From: Bacilli bacterium
GTDB lineage: Bacteria > Bacillota_I > Bacilli_A > RF39 > UBA660
Reading direction: 5' to 3'
NCBI GenBank assembly: GCA_017461465.1
Contig: JAFTYN010000003.1
Span: 1-12,663 of the forward strand
DNA length: 12,663 nucleotides
The notes beneath the pieces are model-generated. The model was not told where the DNA came from and did no database searches. It was given only the letters and a program-made list of their open reading frames with translations. Shown in pieces: positions 1 to 7,588 of this stretch (position 1 is its first letter; every line of letters starts with the position of its first letter). Made by a program: the position numbers and the translations under genes.

Positions 1-9
1 AACTATATA

Positions 10-38
10 GTATAAAAATCATATTTATAAACATAATA
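10..38 (+). promoter_or_regulatory. Possible forespore (sigma-G type) promoter of sspI
   Basis: GTATA at 10-14 and CATAATA at 32-38 are separated by 17 bases. They fit the sigma-G pattern known from Bacillus (roughly GHATR, 17-18 bases, CATNHTA), and ssp genes are normally sigma-G dependent. A weakness is that transcription would begin near base 45, inside the ribosome binding site at 44-49. A second, imperfect -10 candidate, CATATTT at 20-26, would give a more sensible leader, but its -35 would lie outside the window. The sequence is so AT-rich that chance matches are likely. Confidence 0.3.
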
Positions 39-54
39 TATTTGGAGGAATATT

Positions 55-270
55 ATGAATATTGATATTAGAAAAAATATATTAGAAAACTTTAAAGATG
101 CTAAGTTAGAAGATATTAATGAGTCTATTAAGGAAGCAATAAAAGATAAAGATGAAATAGTTTTACCAGGATTAGGTGTACTTTTTGAAATACTATGGAC
201 TAATAGTAATGATAATCAAAAAAATGAAATATTACAAAATATATATGAAGGAATAAAAAAATATGACTAA
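55..270 (+). CDS. sspI: Small acid-soluble spore protein, SspI family
   Basis: This 71-residue protein matches the SspI family in length and in its core segment LPGLGVLFEILW (residues 37-48), followed by a charged stretch containing KNEIL. SspI is a minor small acid-soluble protein of the spore core, made in the forespore. It is unrelated to the DNA-binding alpha/beta SASPs, and its exact role is unknown. The start is supported by GGAGGA at 44-49, five bases before ATG. It is the only + strand gene here and runs towards the LRR-pilin gene. Its TAA (268-270) forms part of the loop of the shared terminator. Its presence implies that the organism, or its recent ancestor, forms endospores. Family assignment is by recognition of the motif, without a database search. 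Confidence 0.88.
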   Translation: MNIDIRKNILENFKDAKLEDINESIKEAIKDKDEIVLPGLGVLFEILWTNSNDNQKNEILQNIYEGIKKYD

Positions 271-283
271 TGTCATATTTTTT
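256..283. terminator. Bidirectional terminator between sspI and the LRR-pilin gene
   Basis: A perfect 12-bp inverted repeat pairs 256-267 with 272-283 around the loop TAAT (268-271). The arms begin with A6 and end with T6, so the hairpin has a U-tract on either strand. The sspI stop codon lies in the loop, and the stop codon of the opposite gene (282-284) overlaps the outer end of the right arm. Confidence 0.85.
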
Positions 284-2087
284 AATTTATAGTAATTGTT
301 CCACAAGTACCTGCTTTAAATGAACATGTATCAGTAGAACCTTGACCTGTTATTTTGTACCAGTCATAACTATAAGTTGTATTATTAGTAATTGTTGTTA
401 AATCTGGATTAGAAGAACTCGACTTATAAAAAGCTCTATATCCAATATTAGAATTATAAGCAGATGGAATACTAACACTAGTCAGATTTGCTTTATTAAA
501 TGTGTAATATCCAATATATCTAACCGAATTTCCAAAATCTACACTAGTTAGTGAAGGATTATTATAAAAAGCCCTATCAAATATACCATAATTTGTTTCA
601 GGTAATATAACATTTGAAATATTATTATCTTCAAATGTACCATAATAGTAATAAGTTTCACCATTATCTTCTGTATTTCCAAGATTAGCAAGTTCTAATG
701 AATCAGATAAATCAACAGTACCAGTTATGCCACAACCTCTAAATACAGCTTCTTTTAACCAAAATAAATTTTCCATACCAGTCATATCTATAGTATTAAT
801 TTCAGAATAAGCAAATGCTAAACTATCTATTCTATATACACTAGATAATCCGCTTAAATCTAAATGACTAGTTTGGAATGATTCAAAGAAAGCCCTATCA
901 TATATATATTTTAAAGATGAGGCATTAGTAAAATCTGGCACTCCTGTTGAAAACGCCTGTGAAAAAGCATACGATCCTATATATAGTAAAGTATTAGGAA
1001 AAACAACAGTACTTTCTAGTTGATTACCACGAAAAGCATGCTTACCAATTCTTATTAAACTAGTTGGTATATTTATTGTTTTTAAAGAATTTTCTTTAAA
1101 AGCAGCATCACCTATATATTCTACACTATTTGGAAGTTTTACTGAAGTTATATTATTTTCTTCAAAAGTTCCTATTGCATAAGTACTTTCATCTTCACTA
1201 ACATAACCACCTATTTTATTTAATTTTGTACAGTTAGTTAAATCTATTTCACCCACCAAATTATTTTGATAGAATACCATTCCACCTATATAATCTAAAT
1301 TGTCGGGCAAAGTTACTGTTGTTAAATTATTATAAGCAAAAGAACTACCATTAATATCAGTAATACTATCGGAAAAATTAACTTCTTCAATTATATTTCC
1401 CTTAAAAGATCCATAACCAACTACTTCTAGTTTATTAAGCATACTTAAGTCCAATTCTCTTATTTCATTATATTTAAATGCTGACTCTTTAATTTGAAGC
1501 AATTCTAAGGCCAAAGAAAAATCTACTCCAGTAAGTTTAGGAGTTAACCCTTCCCTATCAAAAGCATTTTCGCCTATATACTTAACATCATATCCACCTA
1601 GTGTTGCAGGAATAGTAACATTCATAGGGCAAAAACTAGGATCATTCCAAGTATAACCAGTTATAATTGCATATTTGTCATCACCACTACCTGATATGCT
1701 ATATTCAAAACAATCTTCATTAATATTATCATCACATGAAGTTATTTGATATTGATATTGATTATATTTTGTACTATATCTAACTTTAACACACATACTT
1801 GCATAATCTGTTTTTGCTATGCTATCAGCATTACCAGAATCAATATAATTCTTATCAATTAAATCAGAAATATTAAATACTGTTATACCTTTTTTAGGTA
1901 ATAATTCAGTATGCTCAGAAGCATAGCTTTGCGCAGCATCAAGTATTATTTCAGCTTGCGCTTCTTTAGCTTTTTCTTTTGAATTATTAATAGTACTATT
2001 AATAGCTGGTATTGCTATTATAGCTACTACACCTAAAAGTATTAATACAGCAAGAAGTTCAACCATAGTAAATCCTTTTTTATTCAT
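282..2087 (-). CDS. Type IV pilin-like protein fused to BspA-type leucine-rich repeats
   Basis: This 601-residue protein has a class III (prepilin) signal. Residues 1-5 (MNKKG) precede the cleavage site G5/F6, Glu10 would be Glu5 of the mature protein, and a hydrophobic helix runs to about residue 29. Residues 30-150 form a small pilin-like head. From about 155 to 560 there are some 16 LRR_5/BspA-type repeats, marked by AF/SF/TF landmarks at F176, F204, F228, F250, F272, F308, F330, F352, F375, F400, F425, F449, F485, F507, F530 and F553. There are eight cysteines (C99, C118, C126, C153, C286, C452, C588, C595), so disulfides are possible. BspA-type repeats in other proteins mediate binding to host or matrix proteins. 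The likely role, by inference, is a minor pilin or pseudopilin displaying an adhesive domain outside the cell. The start is supported by AGGTG nine bases upstream. The gene has its own promoter and no assembly genes nearby. Confidence 0.85.
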   Translation of the reverse strand: MNKKGFTMVELLAVLILLGVVAIIAIPAINSTINNSKEKAKEAQAEIILDAAQSYASEHTELLPKKGITVFNISDLIDKNYIDSGNADSIAKTDYASMCVKVRYSTKYNQYQYQITSCDDNINEDCFEYSISGSGDDKYAIITGYTWNDPSFCPMNVTIPATLGGYDVKYIGENAFDREGLTPKLTGVDFSLALELLQIKESAFKYNEIRELDLSMLNKLEVVGYGSFKGNIIEEVNFSDSITDINGSSFAYNNLTTVTLPDNLDYIGGMVFYQNNLVGEIDLTNCTKLNKIGGYVSEDESTYAIGTFEENNITSVKLPNSVEYIGDAAFKENSLKTINIPTSLIRIGKHAFRGNQLESTVVFPNTLLYIGSYAFSQAFSTGVPDFTNASSLKYIYDRAFFESFQTSHLDLSGLSSVYRIDSLAFAYSEINTIDMTGMENLFWLKEAVFRGCGITGTVDLSDSLELANLGNTEDNGETYYYYGTFEDNNISNVILPETNYGIFDRAFYNNPSLTSVDFGNSVRYIGYYTFNKANLTSVSIPSAYNSNIGYRAFYKSSSSNPDLTTITNNTTYSYDWYKITGQGSTDTCSFKAGTCGTITIN

Positions 2088-2110
2088 TTATAATCACCTA
2101 CTCTAGAATA

Positions 2111-2139
2111 ATTATATAATTTTTATTAAGTTTAATCAA
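2111..2139 (-). promoter_or_regulatory. Sigma-A-type promoter of the LRR-pilin gene
   Basis: On the - strand, TTGATT (2134-2139) and a perfect TATAAT (2111-2116) are separated by exactly 17 bases. The promoter sits between the dnaJ terminator and the ribosome binding site of the LRR-pilin gene, so this gene is probably transcribed separately from the chaperone cluster. The surrounding DNA is AT-rich, but the spacing is ideal. Confidence 0.65.
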
Positions 2140-2143
2140 TAAA

Positions 2144-2172
2144 AAAGTATGTAGAATTAATCTACATACTTT
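2144..2172 (-). terminator. Terminator of dnaJ, overlapping its stop codon
   Basis: A perfect 12-bp inverted repeat pairs 2144-2155 with 2161-2172, with a 5-base loop. Read on the - strand it is followed by a run of T (complement of 2141-2146). The dnaJ stop codon (2157-2159) lies inside the loop, so the hairpin includes the last codons of dnaJ. It closes the heat-shock cluster. Confidence 0.85.
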
Positions 2173-3269
2173 CTTATTTTGTCAAATTCTGTTCCATCTT
2201 CTAAATCAGTTTTTGCTAATTGTTCAAATAGTTTCTTTTGATCTCTACTTAGTTTAGTTGGGATTACTACTTTAAAGATAACATACATGTCTCCCTTACC
2301 AAAACTATTAACACCATTTATTCCTTTTCCCCTTAATCTTTGTCTATCTCCAGTTTCTGCCCCGGCTGGAATAGTAAGTTTAACATTACCATAGATTGTT
2401 GGAATTTCTTTTTTACATCCCAAAACTGCTTCAGTAATAGTAAGTGGTAGTTCCAAATAAATATCATCACCATCACGTTTAAATATTTGATGTTCTTTTA
2501 TTACAAATTCAATATAAACATCTCCATTTGGTCCGCCATTTATTCCTGCTTCACCTGCTCCTGCTATACGAAGTTGATTACCATCATTAACTCCAGCTGG
2601 AACTTTAATTTCCTTAGTAACAGTTTTCTTAACTTTTCCATTACCTTTGCATGTATTACATACTCTTTCATAACTTTTTCCTTTTCCCTTACAATTAGGA
2701 CAAGTAGTTTTAGTCATGAATGTTCCAAACATAGTTCTTTGTTCAGCAGTTACTTGACCACTACCATGACAAGTTTTACAAGTTTTTTCATTGTGACCAC
2801 CTTTACCATCACAATCTTCACAGTCTTCAAACATATCAAGTGTTACTTTTTTAGTACATCCAAATACAGCTTCTTCAAAAGATAGATTCATTGTCATTAC
2901 AGAATCTCTACCTTTTCTAGCCCTATTTGATGAACCTCCAAATCCAGAGAATCCTCCAAAACCTCCACCAAACATTTCACCAAAGATATCAGAAAAATCA
3001 AAGCCACTGAAGTCATAACCTCCAGCACCACCCATGCCACCATTACCACTAAAAGCAGCATGTCCAAATTGATCATATTGTTTTCTTTTTGATTCATCTG
3101 ATAATACAGCATAAGCTTCCTGTGCTTCTTTAAATTTTTCGGCTGCATCCGGCTCTTTTGAAACATCTGGATGATACTTTTTAGCTAGTTTTCTAAAAGC
3201 ACTTTTTATTTCATCTTGAGTAGCACTTTTACTAACACCAAGCACCTCATAATAATCTTTTTTATCCAT
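2157..3269 (-). CDS. dnaJ: Chaperone protein DnaJ (Hsp40)
   Basis: This is a cytoplasmic co-chaperone that delivers unfolded proteins to DnaK and stimulates its ATPase. The 370 residues show every type I DnaJ domain. A J-domain spans about 1-70, with HPD at 33-35. A Gly/Phe-rich linker spans about 73-117. A zinc region has four CxxCxGxG-type repeats (Cys pairs 150/153, 164/167, 190/193, 204/207). The C-terminal substrate-binding domains follow. It is complete, and its length is normal. The start lies just after a GGTGG sequence that is weaker than the AGGAGG sites of its neighbours, perhaps tuning DnaJ below DnaK. It is the last gene of the cluster, 14 bases behind pepF. Confidence 0.97.
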   Translation of the reverse strand: MDKKDYYEVLGVSKSATQDEIKSAFRKLAKKYHPDVSKEPDAAEKFKEAQEAYAVLSDESKRKQYDQFGHAAFSGNGGMGGAGGYDFSGFDFSDIFGEMFGGGFGGFSGFGGSSNRARKGRDSVMTMNLSFEEAVFGCTKKVTLDMFEDCEDCDGKGGHNEKTCKTCHGSGQVTAEQRTMFGTFMTKTTCPNCKGKGKSYERVCNTCKGNGKVKKTVTKEIKVPAGVNDGNQLRIAGAGEAGINGGPNGDVYIEFVIKEHQIFKRDGDDIYLELPLTITEAVLGCKKEIPTIYGNVKLTIPAGAETGDRQRLRGKGINGVNSFGKGDMYVIFKVVIPTKLSRDQKKLFEQLAKTDLEDGTEFDKIRKYVD

Positions 3270-3283
3270 ACTTCACCACCATA

Positions 3284-5080
3284 TTAACTATTATATAATT
3301 CATTAAATTCATTAATTGCTTCATCAAACATTTTAATAGCACTTTCAACAACTTTAGGATCAGTCATATCTACTCCTGCTATTTTAAGTTCTTCTAAAGG
3401 ATAATATTTACTACCTGCACTTAAAAATTCTAAATAAGATTCTAAAGCATTCTCTTTACCACTTAATATATTATCTACAATAAAGCATGCTGCTGATAAC
3501 CCTGTAGCATATTTATATACGTAAAAATTATAATAAAAATGTGGTATTCTTGACCATTCATATTTAATGTCCTCATCTACAACTACATCATTACCAAAAT
3601 ATTTTTTATTTAAATCATAATACATATTACTTAAGTCTTCCCAAGTAAATATATTACCTTGTTCTACTATTTCGTACATATCTTTTTCAAACTCTGCAAA
3701 CATAGTTTGACGATAAATAGTTCCTTTAAATAATTCCATTAGTCTATTTAAAATAGAAAGTTTTACTTCTTTATCTTGTGATTCTTTTAATAGATATTTA
3801 CATAATAATAGTTCATTAACAGTACTTGCTACCTCTGCTACAAAAATCTTATAATCAGCATCTTGATAACTATTATTTTTTCTAGAATAGTAGCTATGCA
3901 TAGAATGGCCTAATTCATGAGCAAGTGTAGATACATCATTAAGTCTACCTTGGTAATTTAAAAGCATATATGGATATGTATCATAACATCCGCCTGAATA
4001 TGCTCCACTTCTTTTTGTTTCATTAGGATAAACATCTACCCATCTTTCTGTAAAAGCTTTAGTTGCATCTTTTACATAATTTTCACCAAGTGGCTTTAAT
4101 GCATTTAAAACAATATCTTTTGCTTCTTCAAAAGTATATTTCTTTTCTGCGCTTTCAATTAAATTAGCATATAAATCGTATAAATGAAGTTCAGTAAGGC
4201 CAAGTACATCTTTTCTAAGACTATAATATTTAAATAAAGTATCTAAATTATTATTAACTGTTTTAATTAAATTATCATAGATATCAGTAGTTACATTATC
4301 AGCATATAAAGATGCTTTTATAGCACTATCATAATTCTTTAAATTTGCAATAACTACATTAGAATTAACTGCTCCATACATTGTACTTGCTATAGTATTT
4401 TTAACACTACTATATCCTTTATACATATTAGTAAAAGCATCAAATCTCAATCTTCTATCTTTGCTAGATATATATTTACCATAATTACTATCATTAAGTT
4501 TAACTATATTCCCTTCTTCATCTTTAATTTCTCCTAAAGATAAATCGGTATCAGTTAGTTTTTCATAAGTATCTTCTGCATTAGATAAAACATTAGATAA
4601 TTTAGAAATAATTGTTTCTTCTTTTTCTGATAAAACATGATCTTTGTATCTAAAAATTTCTATAAAGAAATTTTTATAATCAAGTAGTGCAGGAACTTCC
4701 TTATAATATTCTTCAATCTTTGAATAATCGCTCTCTAAAAGTTCTGGTTCTATATAAGAACTTATTACTCCAAAATCACGGTATAAATTTTTTACCATTC
4801 CATCGTAATTTTGATATTTAGTATTACCTGTTTCAGCATCATAATTAAGGTGAGCATAAATATATACTTTTTCTACTTTACGGGCTACATTAAAATATGT
4901 TGTAACCATTTCAAATAAAGTATTAGCACTTTCTAATATTTTTCCTTTATACTTTTCAATAGTTCTTAAGCTATTACTTACTTCTTTATAGTCTTTTTCC
5001 CACTCTTCATCATTTTCATATATTTTAGTCAAATCCCATTTATATTTTTCTTCTATTTCACTACGTAGTTTTTCTTTCAT
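3284..5080 (-). CDS. pepF: Oligoendopeptidase F, M3 family zinc metallopeptidase
   Basis: This cytoplasmic peptidase cleaves short and medium peptides. The 598 residues fit the PepF branch of family M3. The zinc site HELGH is at 388-392, with the catalytic Glu389, and the third ligand is probably Glu416 in FVAEVAST. The late Tyr/His-rich segment PHFYYNFYVYKYATG matches the substrate-binding loop typical of the family. No signal peptide is visible. The start has AAAGGAGA seven bases or so upstream. The gene lies 61 bases after dnaK and 14 before dnaJ, an unusual place for pepF. This suggests co-expression with the chaperones, so it may clear peptides made during heat-shock proteolysis (inference). 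A candidate promoter and a hairpin precede it. Confidence 0.94.
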   Translation of the reverse strand: MKEKLRSEIEEKYKWDLTKIYENDEEWEKDYKEVSNSLRTIEKYKGKILESANTLFEMVTTYFNVARKVEKVYIYAHLNYDAETGNTKYQNYDGMVKNLYRDFGVISSYIEPELLESDYSKIEEYYKEVPALLDYKNFFIEIFRYKDHVLSEKEETIISKLSNVLSNAEDTYEKLTDTDLSLGEIKDEEGNIVKLNDSNYGKYISSKDRRLRFDAFTNMYKGYSSVKNTIASTMYGAVNSNVVIANLKNYDSAIKASLYADNVTTDIYDNLIKTVNNNLDTLFKYYSLRKDVLGLTELHLYDLYANLIESAEKKYTFEEAKDIVLNALKPLGENYVKDATKAFTERWVDVYPNETKRSGAYSGGCYDTYPYMLLNYQGRLNDVSTLAHELGHSMHSYYSRKNNSYQDADYKIFVAEVASTVNELLLCKYLLKESQDKEVKLSILNRLMELFKGTIYRQTMFAEFEKDMYEIVEQGNIFTWEDLSNMYYDLNKKYFGNDVVVDEDIKYEWSRIPHFYYNFYVYKYATGLSAACFIVDNILSGKENALESYLEFLSAGSKYYPLEELKIAGVDMTDPKVVESAIKMFDEAINEFNELYNS

Positions 5081-5103
5081 AATTTCTCCTTTATCGTAAT
5101 ATA

Positions 5104-5125
5104 GGGTTCTAAAACCTTAGAACCC
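5104..5125 (-). other. Hairpin in the dnaK-pepF gap, possible 5' mRNA stabiliser
   Basis: A perfect 9-bp inverted repeat (GGGTTCTAA / TTAGAACCC) pairs 5104-5112 with 5117-5125 around a 4-base loop. It is GC-richer than its surroundings. On the - strand no T-run follows it, so it is not a normal terminator. If the promoter at 5136-5164 is real, the hairpin would sit almost at the 5' end of the pepF-dnaJ transcript. Otherwise it may be a processing or mild attenuation site separating dnaK from pepF. Confidence 0.55.
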
Positions 5126-5135
5126 CTACTACTAA

Positions 5136-5164
5136 ATTATATTATTCTTCAAATTCTGCGTCAA
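5136..5164 (-). promoter_or_regulatory. Candidate internal promoter for pepF-dnaJ
   Basis: On the - strand, TTGACG (5159-5164, inside the last codons of dnaK) and a perfect TATAAT (5136-5141, just after the dnaK stop) are 17 bases apart. The -35 half is encoded by the conserved VDA of the DnaK tail, so it could be a coincidence. No CIRCE element is seen here, so any expression from it would not depend on HrcA. Confidence 0.45.
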
Positions 5165-6956
5165 CTACGCCATCATCTTTTTTCTTAGAATCAGCTTCAT
5201 CATTTGATTCAGCTTGTGCATTCTTAGCAGCTTCTTCATAAACTTTAGCGCCAAGTTCCATTGCTTTTTCTTGTAAAGCTTCTTTCTTAGTTTTAATATC
5301 TTCGATATCTTCACCTTCTAAAGCTTCTTTTAATTCTTTAACTAGTTTTTCAGCTGTTTCTTTATCTTCATCACTTACTTTATCTCCTAAATCTTTAATA
5401 GATTTTTCAGTCATGAATATCATTTGTTCAGCTTCATTTCTTAAATCAGCTTCTTCTTTTCTCTTTTCATCAGCTTCTTTATTCTTTTCAGCTTCTTTAA
5501 TCATTTTATCTATTTCTTCATCTGTTAAGTTAGTGTTAGATGTAATAGTAATTTTTTGTTCTTTACCAGTACCTAAATCTTTAGCTTTAACATTAACGAT
5601 ACCATTAGCATCTATATCAAATGTTACTTCAATTTGAGGTACTCCTCTTGGTGCAGCTGGAATTCCAGATAATTGGAAGTTTCCTAAAGTTTTATTATCC
5701 GCAGCCATTTTTCTTTCACCTTGAAGTACATGAATGTCAACAGCTGGTTGATTATCTGCAGCGGTTGAGAATACTTGAGACTTACTTGTTGGAATAGTTG
5801 TATTTCTTGGAATTAATACTGTAAATACTCCTCCTAAAGTTTCAAGTCCTAATGAAAGTGGAGTAACGTCTAAAAGTACGATATCATTAACATCTCCTGT
5901 TAATACACCACCTTGAATAGCAGCTCCCATTGCAACAACTTCATCTGGGTTAACACCTTTAGATGGTTCTTTTCCAAGTTCATTTTTAACCATTTCTTGT
6001 ACTTTTGGAATACGAGTAGAACCACCTACTAATAATACTTTATCAATATCAGAAGCAGATAATTTAGCATCTTTTAATGCTTTTCTAACTGGTTCAATAG
6101 TATCTTCTAATAAATCATGAATTAATTCTTCAAATTTAGCACGTGTTAAACTTGTTTCATAGTTAATAACACCATCTTTACCTTGTGCTAAGAATGGTAA
6201 AGATATTTGAGTTGTAGTTACACCTGATAAATCTTTTTTAGCTTTTTCTGCTGCATCTTTAATACGTTGCATAGCCATCTTATCATCAGCTAAATCTACA
6301 CCATGTTCCTTTTTAATATCTTTAACTAAATATTCAATAATTCTATCATCGAAGTCATCTCCACCAAGTTTATTATTACCACTTGTTGATTTAACTTCAA
6401 ATACACCATCACCTAGTTCTAGAATAGAAACATCGAATGTTCCTCCACCTAAGTCATATACTAAAACTGTTTGTGACTCTTCTTGTTTATCTAAACCATA
6501 AGCAAGTGCTGCTGCTGTAGGTTCATTAATAATTCTTTCAACTTCAAGTCCAGCAATTTTTCCTGCATTTTTAGTAGCTTGTCTTTGAGCATCATTGAAG
6601 TATGCTGGAACAGTAATAACTGCTTTAGTAACTTTTTCTCCTAAATAAGCTTCAGCAGTTTTCTTTAAATCTCCTAAAATCATTGCAGATACTTCTTCTG
6701 GAGTATATTCTTTACCATTAGCTTTTACTTTTTTCTTAGTACCAATTAATCTTTTAACTGAACTAATTGTATCTGGATTTACTACTGTTTGTCTTTTAGC
6801 AGCTCCACCAACAATTATTTCACCATTTTTAAATGCTACTACTGAAGGAGTTGTTCTTTCTCCTTCTGGATTAGCTATAACTTTAGCTTCTCCACCTTCA
6901 AATACACATACACAACTATTAGTTGTACCTAAATCTATACCAATTATTTTACTCAT
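5142..6956 (-). CDS. dnaK: Chaperone protein DnaK (Hsp70)
   Basis: This is the ATP-driven cytoplasmic chaperone that refolds proteins with DnaJ and GrpE. The 604 residues begin with a nucleotide-binding domain containing the phosphate motifs DLGTTNS (8-14) and DLGGGTFD (168-175) and the adenosine motif LLVGGSTRIP (308-317). The interdomain linker VLLDV-like segment lies at 360-364. The substrate-binding domain runs to about 480 and is followed by a charged helical lid. The tail DAEFEE is typical of Gram-positive DnaK, and the N-terminal domain is short, as in Gram-positive proteins. The ribosome binding site AAAGGAGAG overlaps the grpE stop codon 14 bases upstream, so the two genes are co-transcribed and probably coupled. 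Confidence 0.98.
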   Translation of the reverse strand: MSKIIGIDLGTTNSCVCVFEGGEAKVIANPEGERTTPSVVAFKNGEIIVGGAAKRQTVVNPDTISSVKRLIGTKKKVKANGKEYTPEEVSAMILGDLKKTAEAYLGEKVTKAVITVPAYFNDAQRQATKNAGKIAGLEVERIINEPTAAALAYGLDKQEESQTVLVYDLGGGTFDVSILELGDGVFEVKSTSGNNKLGGDDFDDRIIEYLVKDIKKEHGVDLADDKMAMQRIKDAAEKAKKDLSGVTTTQISLPFLAQGKDGVINYETSLTRAKFEELIHDLLEDTIEPVRKALKDAKLSASDIDKVLLVGGSTRIPKVQEMVKNELGKEPSKGVNPDEVVAMGAAIQGGVLTGDVNDIVLLDVTPLSLGLETLGGVFTVLIPRNTTIPTSKSQVFSTAADNQPAVDIHVLQGERKMAADNKTLGNFQLSGIPAAPRGVPQIEVTFDIDANGIVNVKAKDLGTGKEQKITITSNTNLTDEEIDKMIKEAEKNKEADEKRKEEADLRNEAEQMIFMTEKSIKDLGDKVSDEDKETAEKLVKELKEALEGEDIEDIKTKKEALQEKAMELGAKVYEEAAKNAQAESNDEADSKKKDDGVVDAEFEE

Positions 6957-6970
6957 ATTTTATCTCTCCT

Positions 6971-7576
6971 TTATTCGCTAACCTTTACCATAGCGTGTCT
7001 AATAACTTTATCTTTAAGTAAATATCCTTTTTGAAGGATTTCTAAAACCATACCTGGTTCTACACCTTCTCTATGTTCAGTAAGAACAGCTTGATGATAA
7101 TTTGGATCAAATACCTTATTATTACCATCTATAGCTTTAACGCCATATTTTTCTAAAATATTAACTTGATTACAATATACCATCTTAAATCCCTCTAAGA
7201 ATTTAGAAAGTTCATCAGTTAAATCATCATCATCAAGTTTAATAGCTCTTTCAAAATTATCAATGATTGGAAGTAATTCTTTTACTAAATCTTCATTACA
7301 ATAAGTTAGTCTTTTTTCAACTTCTTCATCTTTTCTTTTTCGATAATTTACCATATCAGCTTTAGCCATTAAAGCTTCATTTTTTAGTTCTTCATTTTCT
7401 TTAGTTAATCTATCTATTTCAGCTTTACTTTTATTAGTAAGATCTGCTATTTGGTCTTTTAACTTATCAGCAAAGCTACCCTTTTTATTTTCTTTTTTAA
7501 CTTCTTCAGTTTCTGTAACTTCAGGAATCTCAGTAACTTCTTCAGTTACTTTTTCTTCTTTAACTTCTTCAGTCAT
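6971..7576 (-). CDS. grpE: GrpE, nucleotide exchange factor of DnaK
   Basis: GrpE releases ADP from DnaK and so resets the folding cycle. The 201 residues comprise an acidic, disordered N-terminus (1-35, rich in Glu, Val and Thr), a long coiled-coil helix (about 36-95), the NFERAI motif (107-112) and the C-terminal beta domain. That domain contains FDPNYHQAV (156-164) and the family signature around LQKGYLLKDKVIRHAMV (181-197). Length and domain order are normal. ATG is preceded by AGGAGG, and the gap to hrcA is 12 bases, in the usual hrcA-grpE-dnaK order. Confidence 0.97.
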   Translation of the reverse strand: MTEEVKEEKVTEEVTEIPEVTETEEVKKENKKGSFADKLKDQIADLTNKSKAEIDRLTKENEELKNEALMAKADMVNYRKRKDEEVEKRLTYCNEDLVKELLPIIDNFERAIKLDDDDLTDELSKFLEGFKMVYCNQVNILEKYGVKAIDGNNKVFDPNYHQAVLTEHREGVEPGMVLEILQKGYLLKDKVIRHAMVKVSE

Positions 7577-7588
7577 ATTTCCTCCTAA

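Noticed and set aside
420..1620. Repeated DNA resembling a tandem array
   Set aside because: The periodicity comes from diverged leucine-rich repeats in an intact coding frame. The DNA repeats are neither exact nor separated by spacers, so it is not a CRISPR array.
2487..2885. Open frame on the + strand, 132 codons
   Set aside because: It lies antisense to the zinc and C-terminal domains of dnaJ, has a low-complexity Ser/Thr/Phe product and no ribosome binding site. It is a shadow of dnaJ.
2897..3166. Open frame on the - strand in another phase of dnaJ
   Set aside because: It falls entirely inside dnaJ in the Gly/Phe-rich region, and its product is a frame-shifted reading of that repeat.
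5104..5125. Hairpin after dnaK as an ordinary terminator
   Set aside because: The stem is good, but no T-run follows on the - strand, and two tightly spaced genes lie downstream.
5413..5637. Open frame on the + strand opposite dnaK
   Set aside because: It is antisense to the Lys/Glu-rich lid of DnaK, which automatically gives Ser/Phe-rich open frames. No start signals were seen.
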